A DNA stretch of 64,000 nt from Arsukibacterium indicum (GTDB lineage Bacteria; Pseudomonadota; Gammaproteobacteria; Enterobacterales; Alteromonadaceae). The stretch is taken from positions 124,001 through 188,000 of the forward strand of contig NZ_JAHRID010000002.1 of assembly GCF_019100565.1 (NCBI RefSeq). The letters are read 5' to 3'. The notes under the pieces were generated by a model. It was not told the DNA's origin and did not search any database. It saw nothing but the letters and a program-made list of their open reading frames with translations. The translations under genes were made by a program, and so were the position numbers. Shown here piece after piece: positions 54,159 through 63,944 of the stretch. Every line of letters starts with the position of its first letter. Position 1 is the stretch's first letter.

Positions 54159-54965
54159 ATGAACCAGGTTTACACCCAAGTAAGTATCGACCAGCGCGGC
54201 GTGGCCAACCTGGTGCTTAACCGGCCAGACGTGCATAACGCTTTTGACGATCAGATGATTGCTGAGCTGATCCAGGAGTTGGAAAAGTTGGCCAGCAACG
54301 ATCAGGTGAAAGTACTACTGCTAAGTGCTAACGGTAAAAACTTCTCTGCCGGCGCCGATTTAAACTGGATGCGCTCGATGGCTGAAAAAGACTACGGCCA
54401 AAATCTGGACGACGCTAACGAGCTGGCCATGTTAATGCACAAGCTGGATAAATTCCCTAAACCCACAGTTGCCATTGTGCAAGGAGCAGCCTTTGGTGGC
54501 GCTGTTGGCTTAGTGGCCTGTTGTGATATCGCCATTGCCAGCGACAATGCCAGTTTCTGCTTAAGCGAAGTAAAAATTGGCCTTATCCCAGCTGTGATCA
54601 GTCCCTACGTTATGCGCGCCTTAGGCGAGCGGCAAAGCCGCCGCTACTTTTTAACGGCTGAGCGCTTTAATGCTGACATAGCCAAACAGTTGGGTTTACT
54701 GCATGAAGTAACCAGTGTCAGCGAGCTGGCCGACAAAGCCAATGGTCTAATCGACAATCTGCTGCAAAACAGCCCGGCCGCTATCAGCGCGGCTAAGGCC
54801 CTTATTCACAATATTTATAACCGCAAAATCAGCAACAATGTGGTAGCACATACAACCCAGGCCATTGCTGAAATTCGGGTATCAGATGAAGGTCAGGAAG
54901 GCCTGAGTGCGTTTCTGGAAAAACGCCGCCCTAACTGGTTAGCGCCTAAGCCACAGGATAATTAA
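54159..54965 (+). CDS. liuC: Methylglutaconyl-CoA hydratase
   Basis: A 268-residue crotonase that hydrates 3-methylglutaconyl-CoA to HMG-CoA. FSAGADLNWMRSM is the characteristic MGCH oxyanion segment, then GAAFGGAVGLVACCD and LSEVKIGLIPAVISPYV. The second of two adjacent ATGs is chosen since GGAG is only two bases from the first. Two bases separate its stop from the liuD start. Confidence 0.94.
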   Translation: MNQVYTQVSIDQRGVANLVLNRPDVHNAFDDQMIAELIQELEKLASNDQVKVLLLSANGKNFSAGADLNWMRSMAEKDYGQNLDDANELAMLMHKLDKFPKPTVAIVQGAAFGGAVGLVACCDIAIASDNASFCLSEVKIGLIPAVISPYVMRALGERQSRRYFLTAERFNADIAKQLGLLHEVTSVSELADKANGLIDNLLQNSPAAISAAKALIHNIYNRKISNNVVAHTTQAIAEIRVSDEGQEGLSAFLEKRRPNWLAPKPQDN

Positions 54966-54967
54966 CT

Positions 54968-56953
54968 ATGTTTCGTAAAATATTAGTAGCCAACCGTGGC
55001 GAAATTGCCTGTCGGGTTATCGACACGGCACACAAGCTGGGCATTCGTTGCGTGGCGGTATATTCAGAAGCCGATGCCAATGCCCGCCATGTCCGGATGG
55101 CCGACGAAGCCTATTTGCTTGGTCCTGCGCCCAGTAAAGACTCGTACCTGCGCGGCGACAAAATTATCGACATTGCCAAACAAAGCGGTGCTGAGGCGAT
55201 CCACCCGGGTTATGGCTTTTTATCGGAAAACGAAGATTTCGCTAAAGCCTGTTCTGATGCCGGTGTGGTATTTATCGGCCCACCAGTCAGTGCCATTACC
55301 GCTATGGGTTCGAAAAGTGCCGCAAAAAAAATTATGGCCGATGCCGGGGTACCTTTAGTGCCGGGTTATCATGGCGATGATCAATCTGACGAAGTACTGA
55401 CTAAAGAGTCTGCCAGCATTGGCTACCCACAGCTTTTAAAAGCCGCTTATGGTGGCGGTGGTAAAGGTATGCGGGTTGTCTGGAAAAAAGAAGAATTTGC
55501 TGATGCTTTAGCCAGTGCCCGGCGTGAAGCCAAAGCCGGTTTTGGCAACGACAAAATGCTGGTCGAACGCTATTTAACCAAACCGCGCCACATCGAAATT
55601 CAAGTGTTTTGTGACAACCATGGCAATGCGGTTTATCTGGCCGAACGCGATTGCTCTATTCAGCGCCGTCACCAGAAAGTGATTGAAGAAGCGCCGGCGC
55701 CAAATTTCAGCGCTGAGCAGCGTCAGGCAATGGGTGAAGCCGCAGTAAAAGCAGCCAAAGCCATTGACTATCGTGGCGCCGGCACCGTGGAGTTTCTATT
55801 CGACGAAGACGGCTCCTTCTACTTTATGGAAATGAACACCCGGCTTCAGGTTGAGCACCCGGTAACCGAAATGATCACCGGTCAGGACTTAGTCAAATGG
55901 CAGCTGTTAGTGGCCGCCGGTGAAGCCCTGCCGCTGAATCAGGATGAAGTGCAGATTGATGGCCACGCCATTGAAGTAAGGGTGTACGCCGAAGACCCTG
56001 ATAACGACTTCCTGCCGCAAACCGGTAAGCTAACCTATTTACGCCAGCCGGAAGCCAGCCGCTATGTGCGGGTAGATACTGGCGTGGTAGAAAATGATGA
56101 AGTGTCACCCTATTACGACCCGATGATTGCCAAACTGATTGTCTGGGATGAAAGCCGCGACCGCGCCATTGCCCGCATGCTGCGCGCGCTGGACGATTAC
56201 CGGATTGCCGGCGTCACCACCAACTTAAGTTTTCTAACCAGCCTGACCGAGCATCCGGCGTTTAAAGCAGCCGAGCTTGATACTAACTTTATCAATCACC
56301 ATCAGGACAAGCTGTTTGCGCCAGCCAATAACGAAAACAATCAAGCGCTGGTGCTGGCAGCTTTATTTATAATGGAGCAGCAAAAGACGCCAAGACCAAG
56401 CAGTACCAGCCAAAGCCCCTGGCAATACAGCCATGGCTGGCGTTTAAACGAGACGCCTGCGGTGCTACTGAATTTACTGCACAATGACAAAGCGGAGCAG
56501 TTAATCGTTCGCGAACAGCAACAGCACTATGTTATTGAGCTGCAAGGCCAGCAAATTTGCTGTTTAGCTGAGCTGAACGGCGATGAGCTAAGCGCCACTC
56601 TGGGCGATCATAAAACTAAGGTACGGGTTAGCCGCTACCAGGACACCATCAGTGTGTTTATCAAGCATCACCGATACGACTTTATTTACCGCACTGAAGT
56701 GACGCCAGAGCTTGATGGTAGTGAGCACGCCGGCAGCTTAACCGCGCCGATGAACGGTACTATTGTGGCAATAATGACCAAAGCCGGCGCTAGCGTAAAT
56801 GCCGGCGAAACTTTGGTGATTATGGAAGCGATGAAAATGGAATACAGCATTAAAGCGCCAAAAAACGGGGTTGTTAATGAAGTATTTTATGCCGCAGGTG
56901 ACCTGGTTAAAGATGGCGCAGAACTGGTCGATTTTAGCCCGGAGGAAGCATGA
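54968..56953 (+). CDS. liuD: Methylcrotonoyl-CoA carboxylase alpha subunit (biotin carboxylase and carrier)
   Basis: A 661-residue protein: ATP-grasp biotin carboxylase (1 to about 445; [28 protein letters not shown] and [14 protein letters not shown]), a linker/BT region, and the biotinyl domain with the modified Lys in EAMKMEY near residue 622. It carboxylates its own biotin for LiuB. Its stop overlaps the liuE start by four bases. Confidence 0.97.
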   Translation: MFRKILVANRGEIACRVIDTAHKLGIRCVAVYSEADANARHVRMADEAYLLGPAPSKDSYLRGDKIIDIAKQSGAEAIHPGYGFLSENEDFAKACSDAGVVFIGPPVSAITAMGSKSAAKKIMADAGVPLVPGYHGDDQSDEVLTKESASIGYPQLLKAAYGGGGKGMRVVWKKEEFADALASARREAKAGFGNDKMLVERYLTKPRHIEIQVFCDNHGNAVYLAERDCSIQRRHQKVIEEAPAPNFSAEQRQAMGEAAVKAAKAIDYRGAGTVEFLFDEDGSFYFMEMNTRLQVEHPVTEMITGQDLVKWQLLVAAGEALPLNQDEVQIDGHAIEVRVYAEDPDNDFLPQTGKLTYLRQPEASRYVRVDTGVVENDEVSPYYDPMIAKLIVWDESRDRAIARMLRALDDYRIAGVTTNLSFLTSLTEHPAFKAAELDTNFINHHQDKLFAPANNENNQALVLAALFIMEQQKTPRPSSTSQSPWQYSHGWRLNETPAVLLNLLHNDKAEQLIVREQQQHYVIELQGQQICCLAELNGDELSATLGDHKTKVRVSRYQDTISVFIKHHRYDFIYRTEVTPELDGSEHAGSLTAPMNGTIVAIMTKAGASVNAGETLVIMEAMKMEYSIKAPKNGVVNEVFYAAGDLVKDGAELVDFSPEEA

Positions 56954-57864
56954 GCTTGCAAAAAAGAGTCCGCATTGTTGAAGTAGGCCCACGCGATGGT
57001 CTGCAGAACGAGCAAAGCGTCAGTACCACCGATAAAATTGCTTTAATTGATATGTTAAGCACCGCTGGGCACAGTTACATTGAAAGTGGCGCCTTTGTTT
57101 CACCCAAGTGGGTGCCACAAATGGCCGACTCAGGTGAGGTATTTGCAGGTATTACCCGCAAAGCTGGCGTGACTTATGCGGCGCTGACCCCAAATTTAAA
57201 AGGCTACGAAGCGGCCAAAGCCGCAGGCGCTACTGAAGTGGCAATTTTTGGCGCAGCGTCTGAAGCCTTCAGCCAGAAAAACATTAACTGCTCAATCAGC
57301 GAGAGTCTGGAGCGCTTTGCACCGGTGCTGGCAGCAGCGCAAGCAGACGGCATTAAGGTGCGCGGTTATGTATCCTGTGTGGTCGGCTGCCCTTACCAGG
57401 GCAAAGTGGCACCTTCAGAAGTGGCCCGGGTCGCCAAATCGCTGATTGAAATGGGCTGCTATGAAGTGTCACTGGGCGATACCATTGGTGTTGGCACACC
57501 TAACACTGTTAACGCGATGCTTGATGCGGTGCTGGCTGTGGTGCCGGCAGACAAACTGGCGGTGCATTTTCATGACACCTATGGCCAGGCCCTGACCAAT
57601 ATTTACGTGGCACTGAACCGGGGCATCAGCATTATCGACAGTGCCGTGGCCGGTTTAGGCGGCTGCCCTTATGCAGCCGGTGCTTCAGGCAATGTCGCTA
57701 CTGAAGATGTGGTGTATTTACTTAATGGTCTGGGCATTGAACATGGCATCGATTTAACTGCACTGGCAAAGGCTGGTTGGTTTATTACCGGCAAGCTTGG
57801 GAAACAGCCTAGTTCTAAAGTAGGATTGGCACTTAAGGCTAAGTGCACGCAAACTAGCACATAG
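56950..57864 (+). CDS. liuE: Hydroxymethylglutaryl-CoA lyase
   Basis: A 304-residue TIM-barrel lyase that splits HMG-CoA to acetoacetate and acetyl-CoA. [12 protein letters not shown] and the [10 protein letters not shown] metal site are present, as is the active-site Cys loop [14 protein letters not shown]. It ends the liuABCDE run; the next genes convert its acetoacetate product. ATGA-type overlap with liuD. Confidence 0.97.
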   Translation: MSLQKRVRIVEVGPRDGLQNEQSVSTTDKIALIDMLSTAGHSYIESGAFVSPKWVPQMADSGEVFAGITRKAGVTYAALTPNLKGYEAAKAAGATEVAIFGAASEAFSQKNINCSISESLERFAPVLAAAQADGIKVRGYVSCVVGCPYQGKVAPSEVARVAKSLIEMGCYEVSLGDTIGVGTPNTVNAMLDAVLAVVPADKLAVHFHDTYGQALTNIYVALNRGISIIDSAVAGLGGCPYAAGASGNVATEDVVYLLNGLGIEHGIDLTALAKAGWFITGKLGKQPSSKVGLALKAKCTQTST

Positions 57865-57893
57865 TGATTTCGCAGCATCCCGGCAATTGCTAC

Positions 57894-57981
57894 GTGTATT
57901 TTTTCTGCGACACGCCGTGAACCCATCCATGGGGGCTCGTTTCCGCCCGTCCAGGGCTTCAACGGTCTCAGAAAAAAACAC
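57894..57981 (+). repeat. Intergenic stem-loop element R3 (liuE/CoA-transferase gap)
   Basis: Outer arms GTGTATTTTTTCTGCGA and TCTCAGAAAAAAACAC pair almost fully. The core reads CACGCCGTGAACCCATCC, then ATGGGGGCTCGTTTCC and TTCAACGGTC. With R4 it takes up about half of a 311-base gap. Confidence 0.85.
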
Positions 57982-58032
57982 CTCCGCACTCGCCTGTTCC
58001 ATCTGAGCAGGTAAGCGCGCAGTGTACTTTAG

Positions 58033-58098
58033 CCAGAACCGTGTTTTTCATGGATGAAAAACAGGAGCCTACATGGAGGTATTCACGGCGTGTTCTGG
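58033..58098 (-). repeat. Intergenic stem-loop element R4
   Basis: Outer CCAGAAC/GTTCTGG and an inner perfect TTTTTCAT-GG-ATGAAAAA hairpin (58044-58061). On the minus strand it carries the same core as R1-R3, CACGCCGTGAATACC then TCCATGTAGGCTC, so R3 and R4 are opposed in orientation. Confidence 0.85.
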
Positions 58099-58175
58099 CA
58101 AAGTTGCACGGAGTGATTACCGGTGATTTAACACATGAGTTTTGTTAACGTTCAGCAACGAACAGAGGACAACAA

Positions 58176-58877
58176 ATGGCAGGGTTTAATAAAGTCGTAC
58201 ATAGCTACGAAGACGCCATGGCCGGCCTGCAGGACGGGATGACCGTGATTGCCGGTGGCTTTGGTTTATGTGGTATTCCGGAAGGCTTAATTGCCCAGAT
58301 CAAAAAAATGAAAACCAAAGATCTCACTGTAGTATCGAACAACTGTGGGGTGGACGGCTTTGGCCTGGGCATTTTGCTGGAAGACCGCCAAATAAAGAAA
58401 ATGGTCGCATCTTATGTTGGTGAAAACGCCCTGTTTGAAAAACAACTTTTAAGTGGCGAGCTGGAAGTGGAACTGACCCCGCAAGGTACCCTGGCCGAAA
58501 AAATGCGCGCCGGCGGTGCCGGCATACCGGCCTTTTTTACCGCCACCGGCTACGGTACGCCAGTTGCCGAAGGCAAAGAAACCCGCGAAATTAATGGTCG
58601 CAACTATGTGCTTGAGCCCGCTATTACCGGCGACTTTGCCATAGTGCGCGCCTGGAAAGCCGACCGTTACGGCAACCTGATGTTTCGGCACACCTCGATG
58701 AACTTCAACCCGATGGCTGCCACAGCTGGTAAAATTACCGTGGCCGAAGTGGAAGAGATTGTCGAGCCGGGCGAGCTGGAACCGTCGCAAATTCATACCC
58801 CGGGTATTTACGTGCAGCGCGTGATCAAAGGCAGCTTTGAAAAACGCATCGAACGTCGTATGGTGCGGCAAGGTTAA
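58176..58877 (+). CDS. liuF: CoA transferase subunit A (acetoacetate: succinyl-CoA type)
   Basis: A 233-residue subunit with [14 protein letters not shown], typical of SCOT/AtoD alpha subunits, and [16 protein letters not shown]. Together with subunit B it activates acetoacetate with CoA from succinyl-CoA, so that thiolase can use it. Position after liuE and separation by stem-loops suggest membership of the liu regulon. Symbol lettering for the two subunits varies among genomes. Confidence 0.9.
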   Translation: MAGFNKVVHSYEDAMAGLQDGMTVIAGGFGLCGIPEGLIAQIKKMKTKDLTVVSNNCGVDGFGLGILLEDRQIKKMVASYVGENALFEKQLLSGELEVELTPQGTLAEKMRAGGAGIPAFFTATGYGTPVAEGKETREINGRNYVLEPAITGDFAIVRAWKADRYGNLMFRHTSMNFNPMAATAGKITVAEVEEIVEPGELEPSQIHTPGIYVQRVIKGSFEKRIERRMVRQG

Positions 58878-58887
58878 GGAGGCAACC

Positions 58888-59547
58888 ATGGCTTTATCTC
58901 GTGAACAGGTAGCAATGCGCGTAGCGCAGGAGCTGCAAGACGGTTACTACGTTAACCTCGGTATTGGTATCCCAACTCTGGTAGCCAACTATGTACCGGC
59001 AGGTATTGAGGTCATGCTGCAATCGGAAAATGGCCTGCTTGGTATGGGCCCCTACCCGACTGAGGCAGAGCTGGACGCTGATATGATTAATGCCGGTAAA
59101 GAAACAGTCACAGCCATTAAAGGCGCAGCGATATTCAGCTCAGCAGAAAGCTTTGCCATGATCCGTGGCGGCCATGTCGATTTGACGGTGCTGGGCGCGT
59201 TTGAAGTGGATCAGAATGGCAACATCGCCAGCTGGATGATCCCGGGCAAACTGGTCAAAGGCATGGGCGGCGCAATGGACTTAGTAGCCGGTGCTATGAA
59301 TATCGTTGTTACCATGACTCACGCTGACAAATACGGCAACAGTAAACTGCTGCAAAGCTGCACCCTGCCATTGACTGGCGTCGGTTGTGTCAAGAAAATC
59401 GTTACCGATTTAGCGGTGCTGGAAGTACGTAACGGTGCATTCCACCTGCTGGAGCGTGCTCCAGGCATTACTGTTGAGGAAATTCAGCAGAAAACCGCTG
59501 GCAAGCTGGTTGTTGACGGCGAAATACCAGAGATGCAATTTAACTAA
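58888..59547 (+). CDS. liuG: CoA transferase subunit B
   Basis: A 219-residue subunit carrying the catalytic Glu in LQSENGLLGMGPYP and the GIGIPTLVANY loop. ATG 58888 has AAGGAGG at an ideal distance, 10 bases after the subunit A stop; the longer frame overlaps it. The two subunits should form an alpha2beta2 enzyme. A terminator follows. Confidence 0.93.
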   Translation: MALSREQVAMRVAQELQDGYYVNLGIGIPTLVANYVPAGIEVMLQSENGLLGMGPYPTEAELDADMINAGKETVTAIKGAAIFSSAESFAMIRGGHVDLTVLGAFEVDQNGNIASWMIPGKLVKGMGGAMDLVAGAMNIVVTMTHADKYGNSKLLQSCTLPLTGVGCVKKIVTDLAVLEVRNGAFHLLERAPGITVEEIQQKTAGKLVVDGEIPEMQFN

Positions 59548-59609
59548 AACCAGCCAATGCTGGCTGCAAATAACCAGGCAGTCCTCTGCATTAGTAAAGC
59601 TCTACCCTG

Positions 59610-59637
59610 AAAGGCGCAAATTTTTTGCGCCTTTTGT
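59610..59637 (+). terminator. Terminator of the liu operon
   Basis: AAGGCGCAAA/TTTGCGCCTT stem with T-rich tail, 63 bases after the last stop. Confidence 0.85.
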
Positions 59638-59739
59638 TGTATCAGCAAGAATATGCGACAGACCCCAGCCAATAATATTGTTTCAACGCGTGCTTTTAGG
59701 GAAGATAAGGGCAGATTATTCTTGTAGGAGTGTGATTAC

Positions 59740-61245
59740 ATGTTTCGTTTAACCGCAGTTGCAACCTTATTATTGGCCAGCTTTGCTTCGCAGGCAGGAC
59801 CCTTTACCATAAAAACGACCAGCACTATTGCTGACAATGCTGATACGTTAATATTGTTGGTTGGCCCTGAACAATTAAATACAAACCCACAACTTGCCGC
59901 TATCAGTCAACAGGAAAACTTTACTGCAAAGCATGCTAAAACACTGACCTGGTTATCACCTGCTGCACCCTATGCGCAATTTAAGCGGGTTGTTTTGATG
60001 GGTACTGGCGAACCGGAAAAGCTTAGTGCGTATCAAGCCAGCTTGTTGGGCGCCGCTGCTGCCCGCAGCCTTAAAGACTCTGCAGCCAGCAATATTCAGC
60101 TTGATGCGTCAATGATTGACCCGGCTATCGGCCAAGCTGAGTTTCTGGCCCAATTTAGTCACGGCGTAGATCTGTCAAGTTACACATTTGACCGTTACTT
60201 AAGTGATAAAAAAACAGCCCCCGAGCGTAACCTGTTCCTACTTAGTAGCAATAAAAAAGCGACTGATGAACGCTTAGTTCAACTTAATGCGCTTAGCGAA
60301 GGTGTTGCACTGGCACGCGATCTCATTAATGAACCGGCCAGTGGCATCTACCCTGAAACCTTTGTCCAGCAAGCATTAGCACTACGTAAGTTAGGTGCTA
60401 AAGTAACAGTGATGGACGAAAAAGCGCTTGAGAAAGCTGGCATGGGCGCTATTTTAGCGGTTGGCCGCGGCAGTGCCCGTCCGCCACGGTTGTTGCTGGT
60501 ACATTGGGAAGGCAGCAAGCAACAACCGGTCGCCGTGGTTGGTAAAGGTATTACATTTGATACCGGCGGCTATAATCTTAAAACGCAAGCTGACTCAATT
60601 TTTCGAATGACCTCAGATATGGCAGGCGCCGCCGCGGTTCTGGGAACTATGCACACATTGGTCAAACAACAGGCACCGGTTAATGTTATTGGTGTTATGG
60701 CATTAGCTGAGAATATGATTTCGGACCGCGCCTATTTACCCGGCGATATTGTCAGGGCCGGTAATGGTAAAACCATTGAAATTATTAACACTGATGCCGA
60801 AGGCCGGTTGGTACTGGCCGATGCACTCTGGCATGTAGAAACGCAGTATAAACCCCGGGCAATTGTTGATATCGCAACACTGACCGGTTCCAAAGTTACT
60901 GCTGTAGGAAATTATTATGCAGGTCTTTTCAGTAACGATGAAACACTGGTTACGCAATTAACACAAGCGGGTGAAAAAGTACATGAACGGGTTTGGCGTT
61001 TACCGCTGTCTGATGACATGCTACCTGAGCTAAAAAGTATGAAGGCCGATTTACGTAATACCGGCAGGTCAACGGGCGCTTCTACCGCCGCGTTATTTTT
61101 AAATCAATTTGTAAACGACACACCTTTTGCCCACCTTGATATTGCTGGCAATGCGTTAAGCGATAGCAGCAAAGGCTTGCATACTGAAGGTGGTACTGGT
61201 TTTGGGGTGCGCTTATTAACTGAGTGGGTGTTAACCACACAATAA
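59740..61245 (+). CDS. Exported M17 leucyl aminopeptidase family protein
   Basis: A 501-residue dizinc aminopeptidase related to PepA: GKGITFDTGGYNLK (Lys and Asp ligands), DMAGAAAVLG, NTDAEGRLVLADAL and a C-terminal TEGGTGFGVRLL. Unlike cytosolic PepA it begins with a clear signal peptide (MFRLTAVATLLLASFASQA-G), so it should work in the periplasm or outside. AGGAG precedes the ATG. It probably supplies amino acids from peptides. Single gene with its own terminator. Confidence 0.92.
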   Translation: MFRLTAVATLLLASFASQAGPFTIKTTSTIADNADTLILLVGPEQLNTNPQLAAISQQENFTAKHAKTLTWLSPAAPYAQFKRVVLMGTGEPEKLSAYQASLLGAAAARSLKDSAASNIQLDASMIDPAIGQAEFLAQFSHGVDLSSYTFDRYLSDKKTAPERNLFLLSSNKKATDERLVQLNALSEGVALARDLINEPASGIYPETFVQQALALRKLGAKVTVMDEKALEKAGMGAILAVGRGSARPPRLLLVHWEGSKQQPVAVVGKGITFDTGGYNLKTQADSIFRMTSDMAGAAAVLGTMHTLVKQQAPVNVIGVMALAENMISDRAYLPGDIVRAGNGKTIEIINTDAEGRLVLADALWHVETQYKPRAIVDIATLTGSKVTAVGNYYAGLFSNDETLVTQLTQAGEKVHERVWRLPLSDDMLPELKSMKADLRNTGRSTGASTAALFLNQFVNDTPFAHLDIAGNALSDSSKGLHTEGGTGFGVRLLTEWVLTTQ

Positions 61246-61303
61246 ACCGATATACACCTGAAAATAATGGTTTTAAATGTTTATTGTTTTAAAACTATTT
61301 AAT

Positions 61304-61357
61304 CAAAGCCAGTTTAGTACCTACAGTAAGTAACAGGTACATTCTGGCTTTGTTATT
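61304..61357. terminator. Terminator between convergent genes
   Basis: CAAAGCCAG...GTACCT pairs with AGGTAC...CTGGCTTTG, followed by TTATTTT; between the aminopeptidase and the minus-strand dehydrogenase. Confidence 0.7.
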
Positions 61358-61374
61358 TTAACCAACCGATAAGG

Positions 61375-62256
61375 CTAACGGGTAAAACGTTTTAATAAAC
61401 TCGAAGTGTCCCAGCGGCCACCGCCCATTTGCTGTACTTCGCTGTAAAACTGATCAACTAACGCCGTTAACGGCAAATGGCTGCCGTTTTTGCGGGCTTC
61501 ATTTAAGGCGATGCCTAAGTCTTTGCGCATCCAGTCTACGGCAAAGCCGAAGTCATACTTACCATTCAGCATGGTTTTATAACGGTTCTGCATTTGCCAG
61601 GACGATGCGGCGCCCTGGGAAATCACCTCAACCACAGCGGCGCCATCCAGGCCGGCATTCTGAGCAAAATTAAGTGCTTCTGCCAGGCCCTGCACCACCC
61701 CGGCAATACAAATCTGATTCACCATTTTTGTCAACTGACCTGAACCGGCCGGGCCCAGCAATTTTGCACAACGTGAGTAGCTCATAATGGCGGTTTCGGC
61801 CTGGTCAAACGCCGAAGGCTGGCCACCGAGCATTACCGTTAATACACCGTTTTCAGCACCGGCCTGGCCGCCGGATACCGGGGCATCTAAAAAGCCAATT
61901 TGTTTAGTCTCACAGGCAGCACTAAGTTCACGGGCTAACTCAGCTGATGCTGTCGTATGATCAATCAGCACGCTACCAGGCTGCAGGCTTGCCAGCACAC
62001 CATCGTCTCCATACACTACCGAGCGCACGTCATCGTCATTGCCAACACATAAAAATACCAGCGACGCTTCTGCAGCTGCCAGTGCCGGCGTGCTAGCCTG
62101 GCTGCCACCAAATTGATTAACCCACGCTGTTGCTTTCGCAGCTGTGCGATTGTAGACACAAACCTGGTAACCCTTTTGCTGTAAATACCCTGCCATAGGG
62201 TAGCCCATCACGCCAAGACCAATAAATGCGACTTTACCTTTGCTTTCAATTGACAT
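61375..62256 (-). CDS. NAD(P)-dependent beta-hydroxyacid dehydrogenase
   Basis: A 293-residue enzyme of the HIBADH/GarR/glyoxylate-reductase family: GLGVMGYPMAG cofactor loop, DAPVSGGQAGAENG and catalytic Lys in GQLTKMVNQI. It is a paralogue of MmsB but stands alone with its own start region. Likely reduces or oxidises a short hydroxyacid (3-hydroxyisobutyrate, tartronate semialdehyde or succinic semialdehyde are candidates). Confidence 0.88.
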   Translation of the reverse strand: MSIESKGKVAFIGLGVMGYPMAGYLQQKGYQVCVYNRTAAKATAWVNQFGGSQASTPALAAAEASLVFLCVGNDDDVRSVVYGDDGVLASLQPGSVLIDHTTASAELARELSAACETKQIGFLDAPVSGGQAGAENGVLTVMLGGQPSAFDQAETAIMSYSRCAKLLGPAGSGQLTKMVNQICIAGVVQGLAEALNFAQNAGLDGAAVVEVISQGAASSWQMQNRYKTMLNGKYDFGFAVDWMRKDLGIALNEARKNGSHLPLTALVDQFYSEVQQMGGGRWDTSSLLKRFTR

Positions 62257-62376
62257 AAAAATGACTTATAGCTGTGAAATGATAAGCTGTTAGCTTACAA
62301 ACTAAGTCTGGGAAAAGAAAGACGGATCCAGCAATCAGAACGTAAAACTGAATTTACAGCATAATCGGGAAGCAGA

Positions 62377-62856
62377 ATGACCAATATACATCAGTTTAAA
62401 GTAAAAAATGGCCAGGGTCAGGAAGTGGATCTGGCAACTTACCGCGGTAAAGTCGTGCTTATCGTTAATACGGCCAGCCAGTGTGGCTTTACCCCACAAT
62501 ATCAGCAGCTGGAAGAGTTATATCAGCAATATAAAGATCGCGGTCTGGTGATCCTGGCATTCCCATGTAACCAGTTTGGCAGCCAGGAACCCGGCGATAA
62601 CAGCGACATTCAGCAGTTTTGTCAGCTGAACTATGGCCTGAGCTTTCCGGTTATGGCTAAAATAAATGTTAATGGTTTAAAAGCATCACCGCTATTCGAG
62701 CATTTAAAAGACAGTGCCAGGGGCTTGCTTAAAACACGGGCTATTAAGTGGAATTTCACCAAGTTTCTGATAAACAAGCAGGGTGAAGTCGTTAAGCGCT
62801 ATGCTCCCCGCACTAAACCCGCCAGCATTGCTCAGGCGATAGAAGAACTGCTGTAA
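62377..62856 (+). CDS. Glutathione peroxidase
   Basis: A 159-residue thiol peroxidase. The peroxidatic Cys is in NTASQCGFTPQY, with Gln and Trp partners in FPCNQFGSQEPG and IKWNFTKFLI. A Cys in place of selenocysteine and the BtuE/YeaE-like length suggest a thioredoxin- or glutathione-dependent enzyme. It lies 85 bases before the D-lactate dehydrogenase gene. Confidence 0.94.
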   Translation: MTNIHQFKVKNGQGQEVDLATYRGKVVLIVNTASQCGFTPQYQQLEELYQQYKDRGLVILAFPCNQFGSQEPGDNSDIQQFCQLNYGLSFPVMAKINVNGLKASPLFEHLKDSARGLLKTRAIKWNFTKFLINKQGEVVKRYAPRTKPASIAQAIEELL

Positions 62857-62941
62857 CTTTGATCTGGCGCTAATTATGACAACTTCAGCTGATCTACACT
62901 TATCTGAAAATAACAGACCGCAAACAAGCGCGAGGCTGCAA

Positions 62942-63922
62942 ATGAAAGTTGCCGTGTTCAGTGCCAAAAAATATGATCAGAAGGGCTTAGGTCAGTGGGC
63001 TGATCCAAGCCTGCAATTCAGCTATTTTGAAAACCGCTTAAGTTCAGCAAATGTTAAACTGGCACACGGCTGCCATGCGATTTGTGCCTTTGTTAATGAT
63101 GATCTGTCGGCGGAAGTGTTGCAGCAGATGTCCGAAATGGGCATTGAAATGGTGGCACTACGTTGTGCCGGTTTTAACAATGTTGACCTGGCTACCGCCA
63201 AAGCACTGGGCATCCGGATTGCCAGAGTGCCAGCCTACTCGCCAGAGGCGGTTGCAGAGCACACGGTAGCCATGATGCTGACGTTAAATCGCAAGCTACA
63301 TAAAGCCTTTAACCGGGTCAGAGATGACAATTTCGCGATTGACGGTTTACTAGGCTTTAATATGCACGGCAAAACCGTTGGTTTAATTGGTACTGGCAGG
63401 ATTGGCCTGGCTACAGCCCGCATCTTAAAAGGCTTTGGCTGTAAGCTACTTTGCTATGACATTGAGCCGGCAGCGGAGCTGACAAACGACTATGTCAGCC
63501 TGAATGAGTTATATGCACAGAGCGATATTATCAGTTTACATTGCCCGCTTACCCCGGCTACCAAGCATATAATCAATACTGATTCGCTGGCCAAAATGCG
63601 TGATGGTGTGATGCTGATTAATACCAGCCGCGGTGGCCTGGTAAATACCAAAACCGTAATTGATGGCTTAAAAAGCCGAAAAATTGGTTATCTGGGTTTA
63701 GATGTGTACGAACAGGAAGCCGATATCTTTTTTGAAAATTTATCAGAGCAGGTAATAGATGATGAGATATTTAAACGGCTGCTGACCTTTCCAAATGTGC
63801 TGATCACCAGTCATCAGGCCTTTTTTACCAAAGAGGCGTTGCAGCAAATATGTACTATTACCAGTGACAATTTAATGGCATTTGCCGGCGGCAGCACCAC
63901 CGGCAATGAATTAGTGCAATAA
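62942..63922 (+). CDS. ldhA: D-lactate dehydrogenase (2-hydroxyacid dehydrogenase)
   Basis: A 326-residue enzyme reducing pyruvate to D-lactate with NADH, close to E. coli LdhA (329). LRCAGFNNVDL, VIGTGRIG-type GLIGTGRIGLATARI, catalytic Arg in NTSRGGLV, and Glu/His in DVYEQEADIFFE and SHQAFFT are kept. ATG 62942 has GAGG at 8 bases; the longer frame adds an unlikely polar stretch. Confidence 0.93.
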   Translation: MKVAVFSAKKYDQKGLGQWADPSLQFSYFENRLSSANVKLAHGCHAICAFVNDDLSAEVLQQMSEMGIEMVALRCAGFNNVDLATAKALGIRIARVPAYSPEAVAEHTVAMMLTLNRKLHKAFNRVRDDNFAIDGLLGFNMHGKTVGLIGTGRIGLATARILKGFGCKLLCYDIEPAAELTNDYVSLNELYAQSDIISLHCPLTPATKHIINTDSLAKMRDGVMLINTSRGGLVNTKTVIDGLKSRKIGYLGLDVYEQEADIFFENLSEQVIDDEIFKRLLTFPNVLITSHQAFFTKEALQQICTITSDNLMAFAGGSTTGNELVQ

Positions 63923-63944
63923 CGGCTTAATTATTGAATTGCAC

